Counted from the first letter of the stretch, positions 8,721-18,032 are shown. The stretch is 64,000 bases of DNA from Acidovorax sp. 69 (GCF_002797445.1 NZ_PGEP01000001.1:4898501-4962500); one strand, 5' to 3'. Translations and numbers: made by a program. Notes: a model not told the origin generated them from the letters alone.

Positions 8721-10004
8721 ATGAGTCTCTTGGCCGATCGGTTGCAAGATTTGATCCGCCCCGGTGACACGCTGTGGTGGGGCCAGGCCACGGCCGAGCC
8801 GCTGACGCTCACGCGCGCGCTGGTGGCGCATCGCCATGCGCTGGCGCAGGGTGGGCGGCTGCGGGTGTTTGTGGGCATTGGCGCGTCGGACACGCTGCAG
8901 CCCGAGCAAGCCGATGCCATCGATTTTTTTGGCTACGCGGCGGGCGGACCGCACCGCAAGCTGGCAGAAGCGGGTGTGCTCGACATCCTGCCCAGCCACT
9001 ACTCCCACCTGCCGGGCTTGATCGGCGCGGGCGTGCTGCCGGTTGACGTGGTGCTGCTGCAGGTCTCGCCGCCCGATAGCGAGGGCCGCTATAGCCTGGG
9101 GCTGGCGCAGGAATACCTGCCCGCCGCGATCGAGCGCGCGCGCGTGGTGATCGGTGAGGTCAACCCCGCCATCCCGTGGACCCACGGCAGCCTGCACCTG
9201 CAGGCCAGCGACTTCGCGCTGCTCATCGACGCCGAGCACCCGCCGCTGGACCAGAGCCGCAGCGCGCCCGGACCGGTGGAGCAGGCCATCGCGCGGCATG
9301 TGGCGGCTCTGGTGCAAGACGGCGCCACACTGCAATTGGGCATCGGCAACCTGCCCGAGGCCGTGCTGGCCGCGCTGCACAGCCACCGCGACCTGGGCCT
9401 GCACAGCGGCGCGGTGGGCGACGGCATTGCCGCCCTGGCCGAGGCCGGTGTGCTGACCAATGCGAAAAAGAGCCTGGACAATGGCGTAGGCATTGGCGGC
9501 ATCCTGATGGGCAGCGACAGATTGCGCCGCTGGGCGCACCGCAATCCGCAGTTCGCCTTGCGCGGCACCGACTACACACACGACCCCGAGGTGCTTGCCG
9601 CCAGCCATCAGCTGGCCGCCATCAACGCGGCCATCGAGGTGGACCTGACGGGCCAGATCAATGCCGAAGTGGCCGCTGGCGTGTATGTGGGCGCCGTGGG
9701 CGGCGCGGTGGATTTTTTGCGCGGCGCAGCGCGCAGCCACGGCGGCCTGCCCATCGTGGCGCTGCCCGCCACCACCAAGGGCAAGACGCGCATTGTGGCG
9801 CAGCTGTCCGGCCCGGTGAGTACGCCACGCAGCGACGCGGGCCTGATCGTCACCGAGCATGGCGTGGCCGACCTGCGCGGCCAGCCGCTGTCGCGCCGCG
9901 TGCGCCGCCTGATCGACATTGCCGCCCCCGAACACCGCGAGGACCTGGAACGCCAGGCCCACGAAACACTGCGCCGCTGTGGCGCGGCGTTTCATCAAAA
10001 TTGA
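8721..10004 (+). CDS. Acetyl-CoA hydrolase/CoA-transferase (Cat1/4-hydroxybutyrate CoA-transferase family)
   Basis: The 427-residue protein follows the Cat1/AbfT family along its length: GDTLWWGQATAEP, VLLQVSPPDSEGRYSLGL, LQLGIGNLPEAVLAAL at about 204-219 and GLIVTEHGVADLRGQ near the C-terminus. The family normally has a catalytic glutamate in an HSE or HTE motif (Glu238 in the clostridial 4-hydroxybutyrate enzyme). Here the aligned motif is HSG, with Gly at 230, so the usual covalent CoA-ester chemistry is doubtful. GGGGA precedes the start. It lies between the crotonase and thiolase genes, which suggests it acts on an intermediate of the same pathway. Confidence 0.85.
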   Translation: MSLLADRLQDLIRPGDTLWWGQATAEPLTLTRALVAHRHALAQGGRLRVFVGIGASDTLQPEQADAIDFFGYAAGGPHRKLAEAGVLDILPSHYSHLPGLIGAGVLPVDVVLLQVSPPDSEGRYSLGLAQEYLPAAIERARVVIGEVNPAIPWTHGSLHLQASDFALLIDAEHPPLDQSRSAPGPVEQAIARHVAALVQDGATLQLGIGNLPEAVLAALHSHRDLGLHSGAVGDGIAALAEAGVLTNAKKSLDNGVGIGGILMGSDRLRRWAHRNPQFALRGTDYTHDPEVLAASHQLAAINAAIEVDLTGQINAEVAAGVYVGAVGGAVDFLRGAARSHGGLPIVALPATTKGKTRIVAQLSGPVSTPRSDAGLIVTEHGVADLRGQPLSRRVRRLIDIAAPEHREDLERQAHETLRRCGAAFHQN

Positions 10005-10055
10005 TAGCTAGTGGCGCTTGCTCAATAAGCGCCAGCAGCCTTTTTATTCATATTT
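10001..10055 (-). repeat. Dispersed repeat A, copy 4
   Basis: TTGATAGCTA, GGCGCTTGCTC, AATAAGCGCCAGCAGCC, TTTTTATTCAT. It overlaps the stop codon of the CoA-transferase and ends just before the thiolase ribosome site. Confidence 0.7.
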
Positions 10056-10069
10056 CAAGGAGCAACACC

Positions 10070-11278
10070 ATGCGCAGAGCCGCCATCGTCACCCCCGTTC
10101 GCACCCCCGTCGGCACCTTCGGCGGAAGCCTGCGGCCCGTACCCGTCGAGGAGCTGGCAGCCACCACCGTGCGCGCCGTGGTCCAGCGCAGCGGCATTGA
10201 CCCGGCGCGCATCGACGACGTGGTCATGGCGCAGTCGTATGCCAACAGCGAAGTGCCTTGTGTGGGCCGCTGGGCCGCGCTGCAGGCAGGGCTGCCGGTG
10301 TCGGTGCCGGGCATGCAGCTCGACCGCCGCTGCGGCGGTGGCCTGCAGGCCATCGTCACGGCCGCGATGATGGTGCAAAGCGGCGCCGCCGACGTGGTGA
10401 TTGCTGGCGGCGTGGAAAGCATGAGCAACATCGAGTACTACAGCACCGACATGCGCTGGGGCGCACGCTCAGGCAACGTGCGCTTTTTCGACCGGCTGGA
10501 TCGGGGCCGCGAGCGCTCGCAGCCGGTGGAGCGCTTCGGCAAGATCTCGGGAATGATCGAGACGGCCGAGAACCTGGCGCGCGACTACGGCATCACGCGC
10601 GACGAGGCCGACGCCTATGCCCTGCGCAGCCACCAGCGTGCGGCGGCCGCCTGGGAGGCGGGGCGCTTTGCCGACGAGGTCGTTGCCGTGCCCGTGCCCC
10701 AGCGCAAGGGCGACCCGATTCTGTTCAGCCAGGACGAGGGCTTCCGCCCCGAAACCACACCCGCCAGCCTGGCCAAGCTGCGCGCGCTGATGCCAAACGG
10801 CACCGTGACGGCCGGCAACGCCAGCCAGCAAAACGATGCCAGCGCCGCCTGCCTGATCGTGGCCGAGGACAAGCTGGCCGAGTTGGGCCTCACGCCCATG
10901 GCCACGCTGGTGGGCTGGGCGGCGGCGGGCTGCGAACCCTCGCACATGGGCATCGGCCCGGTGCCTGCCGTCAAAAAGCTGCTGGCGCGGTTGAACCTCC
11001 AGATCGACGACATGGACCTGGTCGAGCTGAACGAGGCCTTTGCCTGCCAGGTGTTGGCCGTGCTCAAGGGCTGGGAGTGGCAGGACCAGGACGCGATTGC
11101 GCACAAGCTCAACGTCAACGGCTCGGGCATCTCGCTGGGCCACCCCATCGGCGCCACCGGCGTGCGCGTTCTGGCCACGCTGTTGCATGAGCTGCAGCGC
11201 CGCAAGGGCCGCTACGGGCTGGAAACCATGTGCATTGGCGGTGGCCAGGGCATCGCGGCGGTGTTCGAGAGAGTCTGA
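10070..11278 (+). CDS. Thiolase (acetyl-CoA C-acyltransferase)
   Basis: This 402-residue protein begins MRRAAIVTPVRTPVGTFGGS. It has the nucleophilic cysteine in LDRRCGGGLQ (Cys88), GNASQQNDAS, LNEAFA, the histidine motif GHPIGATG, and the second cysteine in CIGGGQG near the end. It cleaves a 3-ketoacyl-CoA with CoA to acetyl-CoA and a shortened acyl-CoA. The ATG at 10070 is chosen because AAGGAG lies eight bases before it; the frame stays open far upstream inside the previous gene without another supported start. It completes a beta-oxidation set with the SDR, hydratase and crotonase genes. Confidence 0.93.
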   Translation: MRRAAIVTPVRTPVGTFGGSLRPVPVEELAATTVRAVVQRSGIDPARIDDVVMAQSYANSEVPCVGRWAALQAGLPVSVPGMQLDRRCGGGLQAIVTAAMMVQSGAADVVIAGGVESMSNIEYYSTDMRWGARSGNVRFFDRLDRGRERSQPVERFGKISGMIETAENLARDYGITRDEADAYALRSHQRAAAAWEAGRFADEVVAVPVPQRKGDPILFSQDEGFRPETTPASLAKLRALMPNGTVTAGNASQQNDASAACLIVAEDKLAELGLTPMATLVGWAAAGCEPSHMGIGPVPAVKKLLARLNLQIDDMDLVELNEAFACQVLAVLKGWEWQDQDAIAHKLNVNGSGISLGHPIGATGVRVLATLLHELQRRKGRYGLETMCIGGGQGIAAVFERV

Positions 11279-11511
11279 ATACGCCCCCTCTGGGGCGCCC
11301 CGCGCTGTCGGGCGGCCCCTGCCCGTCAGTCCTGATTCCAGTTCTCAACTCGCTCGTATTTCACGCGTCTGGGGCTACGCGCATCGCAGTGCACGGCATC
11401 ACAGACGCAACGTCCTAAGAAGACCTGAACCCCGGCTTTGGCAAAAGCAGATTCCCACGGCACGGGTTGACGTTCACCATCGCAGTTCACAAGATCTATA
11501 GGAGACAAACC

Positions 11512-12492
11512 ATGCGTTCTTCCCGCCGCCGCCTTGCCCTTGCCGCCCTGGCCCTGGCGCCCCTTGCCTTGGCCCTGTCCCCCGCCGCCGCGCAGGACAC
11601 GCAGCCCGTGCGCCTCATCGTCGGCTACGCCGCGGGCGGCCCCGTCGACCAGGGTGCGCGCCTGTTTGGCCAGGCCTTGTCCAAGGAGCTGGGCTTGCCG
11701 GTCACGGTGGAGAACAAGACCGGTGCCAACGCCACCATCGCCGGCAGCGAGGTGGTGCGCGCCAAGCCCGACGGCCTCACGCTGTGGTTTGCCGCCAGCC
11801 CCACCATCACCATCAGCCCCAACGTGATGACCAAGATGCCGTTCGATCCGGCCAAAGACCTGGCGCCCGTAGCACCCATCCTGAGCTACTACAACGTGCT
11901 GGTTGTCAACAATAACGAGCCCTACAAGAACACACGCGAACTCGTGGCCCATGCCAAGGCCAACCCCGGCAAGCTGGCCTATGGCTCGGCGGGCGTGGGC
12001 GGCTCCAACCACCTGGGTGCGCTGCTGTTTGCCAAACGCAGCGGTATCGAGATGAACCATGTCCCCTACCGGGGCAACGCGCCGGCCATGACCGACGTCA
12101 TTGGTGGTCAGCTCAACATGATGCTGGACATCATCAGCACCGCCAGCACCTATATCCAAAGCGGCAAGGTGCGCGCACTCGCCGTCACCTCACCGCAGCG
12201 CAATGCCTCGCTGCCCGACGTGCCCACCTTCGCCGAATCTGGCATCGAGGGCCTGCAGGGCTTTGACGTGGGCGGCTGGTACGGCGTCTATGGCCCCAAA
12301 GGCATGGCGCCCGAACTGGTGACCAAGCTCAACAAGGCCGTCAACGCGGCCTTGGCCCAGCCGGATCTGAAAAAGCGCTACAAGGAACTGGGCTATGACG
12401 AGTGGACCGGCAGCCCCCAGAAGCTGGCCGAACGCGCCGCCAAGGAGCGCGCCATGTGGGCCACCGTGACCCAGGGCATCGTGGTGGATTGA
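11512..12492 (+). CDS. Bug/TctC-family periplasmic substrate-binding protein
   Basis: About 326 residues with a signal peptide (MRSSRRRLALAALALAPLAL, cleavage probably after AAAQ) followed by QPVRLIVGYAAGGPVDQGARL, the classic start of a mature Bug receptor. Later motifs include AYGSAGVGGSNHLGALLF and VPYRGNAPAMTDVIGGQ. Bug proteins bind carboxylates in the periplasm, usually for tripartite tricarboxylate transporters. No TctA or TctB gene is present here, so it is an orphan receptor, as is common in Comamonadaceae and Bordetella. AGGAG lies before the ATG. The 233 bp upstream contain a GC-rich stretch but no gene. It is followed six bases later by the acyl-CoA ligase, which suggests it captures the acid that the ligase activates. 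Confidence 0.92.
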   Translation: MRSSRRRLALAALALAPLALALSPAAAQDTQPVRLIVGYAAGGPVDQGARLFGQALSKELGLPVTVENKTGANATIAGSEVVRAKPDGLTLWFAASPTITISPNVMTKMPFDPAKDLAPVAPILSYYNVLVVNNNEPYKNTRELVAHAKANPGKLAYGSAGVGGSNHLGALLFAKRSGIEMNHVPYRGNAPAMTDVIGGQLNMMLDIISTASTYIQSGKVRALAVTSPQRNASLPDVPTFAESGIEGLQGFDVGGWYGVYGPKGMAPELVTKLNKAVNAALAQPDLKKRYKELGYDEWTGSPQKLAERAAKERAMWATVTQGIVVD

Positions 12493-12498
12493 GGGGCT

Positions 12499-14007
12499 AT
12501 GAGCGAACGCATTCACCAGTTGCTCGATCGCTGGCTGATCGAAGCGCCCCAGCGCCCTTTCATTCACCTGCCGGACGGCACCAGCCTGAGCTTTGCCGAT
12601 CTCGGTGCGCTCACTGACACAGCGGAGGCCGAGCTGCGCGCGCTGGCTGTGCGCCCTGGCGACCGGGTGCTGGTGGTGGCCGAAAACTGCCCCGAGCATG
12701 CCGCGCTGATCCTGGCCTGCAGCCGCGTGGGCGCCTGGTCCTGTGGCGTCAACGCGCGCATGGCCACTGGCGAGATCGATGCCTTCGCCGCCAAGGCCGA
12801 TGCCCGCGTGGTGTATTTCACTGCCAGCGCGTCGCGCAGCGCTGCCACGCACGCGTTGCGTTACAGCGCCGTAGCCTCTTCCCTGCTGGGCATGCAGCAC
12901 AGCGCCGTGCGCGCCGACGCGCAGCCTGAGTCCGGGACCCTGCGCGATGAGGTGGCCGCGCTGATCTTTACCTCGGGCACCACCGGCGCGCCGAAGGGCG
13001 TGATGGTGACGCACGAAGGTCTGGCCCTGTTCGCGCGCGTGTCGGCGGGATCGCGCCAGCTGGGACCGCAAGACCGCAGCTACGCCTTCGTGCCCATGAC
13101 GCACATCTTCGGCTTGGGCACCGTGCTGATGGCATCGCTGCACGCGGGCGCACAGCTGGTGATGCGGCCCCAGTTCGATCCCGCCGACCTGCTGGATGCG
13201 CTGGCGCACCACGGCGTCTCACAGCTGCAGGGCCCGCCCGCGCTGTACGCGCGCCTGCTGGCGTGGCTGCAGGAGCAAGGCATCGCCCGCCCCGTGGCGC
13301 CCGCACTGCGGTATGTGTACACCGGCGCGGGCCCACTGGACCTGACGCTGAAACAGCGCATCGAGGCGGCCTTCGGGCAAACGCTGCACCATGGCTACGG
13401 GCTGTCGGAATATGCGGGCTCGGTACACCTCACGCGCCTGTCAGAGCAGCGGCCAGACACCAGTGCAGGCTACGTGGTGGAGGGCGCCGAGGTGCAGGTC
13501 ACCGACCCTCTTACCGGCCAACCTTTGCCCGTCGGTGAGCGCGGCGAGCTATGGATACGTGGGCGCGGCCTGATGGCCGGCTACTTCCGCGACCCGCAAG
13601 GCACTGCCGCCGTGATGCGCGATGGCGGCTGGTACGCCAGCGGCGACCTGGGCGAGCGGCATGCCGACGGCGCGCTGTCCGTCGTCGGGCGCCTCAAGGA
13701 AATGATCATTCGCTCGGGCTTCAACGTCTATCCGGCCGAGGTCGAGCTGGTACTGAACCAGCTGCCCGGCGTGCAGCGCAGCGCTGTCGTCGGCCGCCCG
13801 GAGCAAGACGGCAACGAGGAGGTCATCGCCTTTGTCGAGCTGGCGTCTGGCGCCCGCTGGGACGAAGCCGCTGCACGCACTCTTCTGCGCGAGCATCTCG
13901 CGCCCTACAAACAGCCGAGCCACATCATCACGGTGACCGAGCTGCCCACAAGCCACAACGGCAAGGTGCTCAAGCGCCAGCTGCAAGAGCGCGCCGCCAC
14001 CCTTTAA
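12499..14007 (+). CDS. AMP-dependent acyl-CoA synthetase/ligase
   Basis: The 502-residue protein has the ANL-superfamily motifs in order: the P-loop-like IFTSGTTGAPKGVMV near residue 156, YTGAGPLD, the GYGLSEYAGS adenylate motif, WYASGDLGERHADG with the hinge Asp, and the C-terminal lysine in HNGKVLKR. It activates a carboxylic acid to its acyl-CoA through an acyl-AMP. It lies between two Bug receptor genes with gaps of 6 and 11 bases, so a shared transcript and a shared substrate are likely. The substrate is not readable from the sequence; a medium-chain, branched or aromatic acid would fit the downstream degradation genes. Confidence 0.92.
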   Translation: MSERIHQLLDRWLIEAPQRPFIHLPDGTSLSFADLGALTDTAEAELRALAVRPGDRVLVVAENCPEHAALILACSRVGAWSCGVNARMATGEIDAFAAKADARVVYFTASASRSAATHALRYSAVASSLLGMQHSAVRADAQPESGTLRDEVAALIFTSGTTGAPKGVMVTHEGLALFARVSAGSRQLGPQDRSYAFVPMTHIFGLGTVLMASLHAGAQLVMRPQFDPADLLDALAHHGVSQLQGPPALYARLLAWLQEQGIARPVAPALRYVYTGAGPLDLTLKQRIEAAFGQTLHHGYGLSEYAGSVHLTRLSEQRPDTSAGYVVEGAEVQVTDPLTGQPLPVGERGELWIRGRGLMAGYFRDPQGTAAVMRDGGWYASGDLGERHADGALSVVGRLKEMIIRSGFNVYPAEVELVLNQLPGVQRSAVVGRPEQDGNEEVIAFVELASGARWDEAAARTLLREHLAPYKQPSHIITVTELPTSHNGKVLKRQLQERAATL

Positions 14008-14018
14008 GGAGACACACC

Positions 14019-15011
14019 ATGACCACCCCCTCGATCCCCTCCATCACGCGCCGCCATCTGGTTGCGGGCGGCCTGCTGGGCGCAGCCACACACGCGCTGC
14101 CGTCTTTGGCAGCCGATGCCTGGCCGAGCAAGCCTGTGCGCTTGATCGTGCCCTTCCCGCCCGGCGGGCCCGTGGACACCACGGCCCGCGTCGCGAGTCA
14201 AAGGTTGTCCGATATCTGGAAGATCCCGATGGTGATCGACAACCGCGCGGGCGCGGGCGGCGTGGTGGGGGCCCAGGCCGCAGCCCGCGAAGCACCCGAC
14301 GGCTACAGCCTGTTCATGGGGGCCATCCACCATTCGGTCAACCCCGCGCTGATGGGCAACCTGCCCTACGACATCGAGCGCGATTTCGCGCCCATCAGCT
14401 TCGCCGCCATGTTCCCCGTGTTCATCGTGGCCCATCCGTCGGTGCCTGCCAACACCATCCAGGAGCTGATCGCGCTGGCCAAGAAGGGCACGCCGCTGGC
14501 CTATGGCTCTTCGGGCAACGGCGGTGGCACGCACCTGGCAGGCGAGCTGTTCAACATGGAGGCAGGCACCAAGCTGCAGCACATTCCCTACAAGGGCAGC
14601 GCACCGGCGATGAACGACCTGCTGGGCGGGCAGGTGCAGCTGATGTTCAGCGACGCGCCCACGGCGCTGCAGCACATCAAGTCCGGCCGGGTGAAGGTGT
14701 TGGGCGTGGCCAGCCGCCAGCGCTCTGCCATGCTGCCCAATGTGCCCACGGGCGTGGAGTCGGGCCTGCCGGGCTACGAGGCGTATTCCTGGGCGGCCCT
14801 GTTCGCCCCCGTCAAGACACTGCAGGCCGTGCTGGACAAGATCAACGCCGACTTCAACACCGCCTTCAACGACCCCGCCGTGCGCCAGCGCCTGCTGGAG
14901 GCCGGCGCCGAGGCCGATCCCGGCACGCAGGAGCAGATGCGCAAGCGCCTGCGCAGCGAGCTGGAGAAATGGGCCAAGGTCATCAAGACGGCAGGGATCA
15001 CCGCTGGCTGA
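14019..15011 (+). CDS. Second Bug/TctC-family periplasmic binding protein
   Basis: About 330 residues. The N-terminus MTTPSIPSITRRHLVAGG has a twin-arginine-like motif before a hydrophobic stretch, so export may use Tat rather than Sec. The mature part opens WPSKPVRLIVPFPPGGPVDT and has YGSSGNGGGTHLAGELF and IPYKGSAPAMNDLLGGQ, typical Bug signatures. AAGGAG precedes the ATG. It is the second orphan receptor in one operon and clearly differs from the first in sequence and signal type, so the two may recognise different acids or different forms of one substrate. Confidence 0.92.
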   Translation: MTTPSIPSITRRHLVAGGLLGAATHALPSLAADAWPSKPVRLIVPFPPGGPVDTTARVASQRLSDIWKIPMVIDNRAGAGGVVGAQAAAREAPDGYSLFMGAIHHSVNPALMGNLPYDIERDFAPISFAAMFPVFIVAHPSVPANTIQELIALAKKGTPLAYGSSGNGGGTHLAGELFNMEAGTKLQHIPYKGSAPAMNDLLGGQVQLMFSDAPTALQHIKSGRVKVLGVASRQRSAMLPNVPTGVESGLPGYEAYSWAALFAPVKTLQAVLDKINADFNTAFNDPAVRQRLLEAGAEADPGTQEQMRKRLRSELEKWAKVIKTAGITAG

Positions 15012-15074
15012 CACCCCGCCAAAGACGCCCTTTCAGATTGCCGAATTGAAGCCACCCGGTGACAGGGGCATGCT

Positions 15075-15491
15075 GTGCCCTACACCGCAGCCCTGCCCAA
15101 ACTCCTTATGCACCTGAGCGCACATTCACACTACCAGGCCGAGCTCGATGCCGGCCGCTTCTGCATACAGCACTGCCCGCAGTGCCAACGCCATGTCTTC
15201 ACCCCCCGCGAGCTGTGCCCGCACTGCGGCGCGAGCGGCCTGCGCTGGGTGCGCGCCGGCGGCCTGGGCACCGTCTATTCCACGAGCACGATCGCGCGCA
15301 AAGTGGATGCTGGCGGCAACTACAACGTGGCACTGATCGACCTCGATGAAGGCGTGCGCATGATGAGCCGCGTGGAGGGCGTGGCGCCCGAGGCCGTGGC
15401 GATGGGCCAGCGCGTGCAGGCCCATGTGGCCCACAAGGACGGGCGCGGTCTGGTGCTGTTCACGCCAGTGCGCGAAGGGGGTGCCCCATGA
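15075..15491 (+). CDS. DUF35/OB-fold acyl-CoA-associated protein with zinc ribbon
   Basis: This 138-residue protein has a rubredoxin-like zinc ribbon near residues 34-52 (CPQCQRHVFTPRELCPHCG), followed by an OB-fold (GLGTVYSTSTIAR, VALIDLDEGVRMMSRVEG). DUF35 proteins pair with SCP2-type thiolases and help present acyl-CoA substrates. The GTG start at 15075 is preceded by AGGGG at a suitable distance; an ATG five bases upstream is in another frame, and the next in-frame ATG (15108) has no ribosome site. Its stop overlaps the start of the thiolase-like gene (ATGA), indicating tight coupling and probably a complex between the two products. Confidence 0.87.
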   Translation: MPYTAALPKLLMHLSAHSHYQAELDAGRFCIQHCPQCQRHVFTPRELCPHCGASGLRWVRAGGLGTVYSTSTIARKVDAGGNYNVALIDLDEGVRMMSRVEGVAPEAVAMGQRVQAHVAHKDGRGLVLFTPVREGGAP

Positions 15492-16696
15492 GCCGCGTGC
15501 CCTCATCCCACCTGGACGCCGCTGCCGTGAACCGCCCGCTGCGCGGCCGCGTGGCCATCGCTGGCGCCGCTACCTATGGCTGCGGCGAGTCGCCCGGCAT
15601 GGACGATATGACGCTGCTGGTGCGCGCCGCGCAGGCGGCCGTGGCCGATGCGGGCCTGACGATGCAGGACATTGACGGCCTGGCCACCTGCAGCGTCAAC
15701 GCCAGCATGTGGACCATGCCGGTCATCGAGCACCTGGGCATCAATCCGACCTATGTGGACGGCACCATGATCGGCGGCAGCAGCTTCATCGCCCACCTGC
15801 TGCCCGCGATGCGCGCGCTGGAGGCCGGTCAGTGCAAGGCCGTGCTGGTGTGCTACGGCAGCGCACAGCGCTCAGCCAGCTTCGGGCGCAAGGAAAGCGT
15901 GGCGGCACGCCGCTTCATGGACCCGCAGCCTTACGAAACCCCGTACGAGCCGGTGCTGCCTGTCACGGCCTACGCGCTGGCCGCCGCGCGCCACATGCAT
16001 GAATTTGGCACCACACGCACGCAGCTGGCCGAGGTGGCCGTGGCCGCGCGCGCCTGGGCGCAGATGAACCCCGAGGCCTTCATGCGCGACCCGCTCACCA
16101 TCGAGGACGTGCTCTCGGCCCGGCCCATTGCCAGCCCGCTCACCGTTCGCGACTGCTGCCTGGTGACGGACGGCGGCGGTGCCATCGTGCTCACGCGTGC
16201 CGACCGTGCACGCGACCTGCCCAAGCCTCCGGTCTATGTGCTGGGCAATGCCACGGCGATCTGGAACCGCCAGATCTCTTGCATGCCGGACCTGACCACA
16301 ACGGCGGCCGCGCAATCGGGCGCCCAAGCCTTCGCGATGGCGGGCCTGCGTGCCGCCGATATGGACATGGCCCAGGTGTACGACGCCTTCACCATCAACA
16401 CCCTCCTGTTTCTGGAGGACCTGGGCTTTTGCGCCAAGGGCGAGGGGGGCGCCTTCGTGCAGGGCGGTGGCATCGCGCCCGGTGGGCGACTGGCCGTCAA
16501 CACCAACGGGGGCGGCCTGTCGTGTGTACACCCGGGCATGTACGGCATCTTTGCGCTGATTGAGGCCGTGCGCCAGTTGCGCGGCGAAGCGGGCACACGC
16601 CAGCTCGGCCACCACCGCACGGCCGTGGTGCATGGCAACGGCGGCACGCTGTCGAGCCAGTCCACCGCCGTGCTCGGCACGGCCGAAGCTCTATGA
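15488..16696 (+). CDS. SCP2/SCPx-type thiolase-like protein (partner of DUF35)
   Basis: The 402-residue protein has a thiolase fold but no nucleophilic cysteine at the usual place: the aligned segment is DGTMIGGSSFIAHLLPA, with serines. The C-terminal NTNGGGLSCVHPGMYG keeps the histidine region. Such non-thiolytic SCPx-like proteins work with DUF35 partners as aldolases or lyases, for example in removal of sterol side-chain fragments. It overlaps the DUF35 gene by four bases. It could catalyse retro-aldol cleavage of a branched 3-hydroxyacyl-CoA from this cluster. That role is inferred; the pairing itself is plainly visible. Confidence 0.87.
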   Translation: MSRVPSSHLDAAAVNRPLRGRVAIAGAATYGCGESPGMDDMTLLVRAAQAAVADAGLTMQDIDGLATCSVNASMWTMPVIEHLGINPTYVDGTMIGGSSFIAHLLPAMRALEAGQCKAVLVCYGSAQRSASFGRKESVAARRFMDPQPYETPYEPVLPVTAYALAAARHMHEFGTTRTQLAEVAVAARAWAQMNPEAFMRDPLTIEDVLSARPIASPLTVRDCCLVTDGGGAIVLTRADRARDLPKPPVYVLGNATAIWNRQISCMPDLTTTAAAQSGAQAFAMAGLRAADMDMAQVYDAFTINTLLFLEDLGFCAKGEGGAFVQGGGIAPGGRLAVNTNGGGLSCVHPGMYGIFALIEAVRQLRGEAGTRQLGHHRTAVVHGNGGTLSSQSTAVLGTAEAL

Positions 16697-16855
16697 CACC
16701 CCCTGAGTCGCTTCGCGCCTTCCCCCTCTCTCACGCTGCGCGTGGGAGGGGGACGCAGCCAGCGCGGCGGGGCGGCCCTTGCGCGGCTGCCCGCGCAGGG
16801 GGCGCGTCGGCTCAACAGGTTGCGGGTGGCGCACAGCGCTTGGAACAAACTGAAA
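16697..16855 (+). repeat. Dispersed repeat B, copy 2
   Basis: About 160 non-coding bases directly after a stop codon. They share CCCCCTGAGTCGC, TTCG, TCCCCC, GGGGGACG and the right end GGTTGCGGGTGGCGC with AGCGCT with the copy at 8549. An internal hairpin (CTCACGCTGCGCGTGGGAG) is visible. Confidence 0.6.
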
Positions 16856-16874
16856 TAAAGAAAGTGAAGTACAT

Positions 16875-18032
16875 ATGATCCGCGACCCTGAAATTTTGGA
16901 AGCCCTGCTCGACAGCGTGCGCCGCTTTGTGCGCGAGCGCCTGGTGCCCGCCGAAAACGAAGTGGCCGAGACCGACGAGATTCCCGAAGCCATCGTGCAG
17001 GAGATGCGCAACCTGGGCCTGTTCGGCATGACCATTCCCGAGCAGTTCGGCGGCCTGGAGCTGACGATGGAAGAGGAATGCCGCGTGCTGCTGGAGCTGT
17101 GCCAGACGGCACCGGCCTTCCGCTCGATCATCGGCACCACGGTGGGCATTGGCTCGCAGGGCATCCTGATGGACGGCACGCCCGAGCAGCAGGCCGAGTG
17201 GCTTCCCAGGCTGGCCACGGGCGAGGTCATTGCCTCGTTCGCGCTGACCGAGCCCGAGGCCGGATCGGACGCGGCCTCGCTGCGCACCACGGCCATCCGT
17301 GACGGCGACCACTACATTGTCAACGGCACCAAGCGCTACATCACGAATGCGCCGCACGCCGGCATGTTCACGCTGATGGCGCGCACCAACCCCGAGGACA
17401 AGGGCGCGGGCGGCGTGTCCTCATTCATCGTGGATGCCAAGACGCCCGGCATCAGCTTTGGCAAATACGACAAGAAGATGGGGCAGCGCGGCGCCCATAC
17501 CTGCGACGTGATCTTCGATAACGTGAAGGTGCCGGCAGGCAACCTGATCGGCCTGCAGGAGGGCCGAGGGTTCAAGACCGCGATGAAGGTGCTGGAAAAA
17601 GGCCGCATCCACATCGCCGCAGTGGCCGTGGGCGTGTCCAAGCGCATCCTGCGCGATGCGCTGCAGTACGCACTGGAGCGCAAGCAGTTCGATCAACCGA
17701 TCTGCGACTTCCAGCTGGTGCAGGCCATGCTGGCCGACAGCCAGGCCGAGCTGTACGCGGCCGAGTGCATGACCCTGGACGCCGCGCGCCGCCGCGACGA
17801 CGGCCACAACGTCTCCACCGAGGCCTCGTGCGCCAAGATGTTTGCCACCGAGATGTGTGGCCGCGTGGCCGACCGCGCGGTGCAGATCCTGGGCGGCGCG
17901 GGCTACATGGCCGAGTACGGCATCGAGCGCTTTTACCGCGACGTGCGCCTGTTCCGCCTGTACGAGGGCACGACGCAGATCCAGCAGATCATCATCGCGC
18001 GCAACATGGTGCGCGAGGCACGCAACGCATGA
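16875..18032 (+). CDS. Acyl-CoA dehydrogenase
   Basis: This 385-residue protein is a conventional acyl-CoA dehydrogenase: FALTEPEAGSDAASLRTTA in the flavin/substrate beta-domain, YIVNGTKRYITNA, GGAGYMAEYGIERFYRDVR, and the catalytic glutamate in LYEGTTQIQQ near the end. It oxidises acyl-CoA to 2-enoyl-CoA with FAD and passes electrons to ETF. This contrasts with the other dehydrogenase in the window, which lacks the EGT motif. It overlaps the thioesterase gene by four bases (ATGA). It would supply the enoyl-CoA used by the hydratases earlier in the cluster. Confidence 0.94.
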   Translation: MIRDPEILEALLDSVRRFVRERLVPAENEVAETDEIPEAIVQEMRNLGLFGMTIPEQFGGLELTMEEECRVLLELCQTAPAFRSIIGTTVGIGSQGILMDGTPEQQAEWLPRLATGEVIASFALTEPEAGSDAASLRTTAIRDGDHYIVNGTKRYITNAPHAGMFTLMARTNPEDKGAGGVSSFIVDAKTPGISFGKYDKKMGQRGAHTCDVIFDNVKVPAGNLIGLQEGRGFKTAMKVLEKGRIHIAAVAVGVSKRILRDALQYALERKQFDQPICDFQLVQAMLADSQAELYAAECMTLDAARRRDDGHNVSTEASCAKMFATEMCGRVADRAVQILGGAGYMAEYGIERFYRDVRLFRLYEGTTQIQQIIIARNMVREARNA

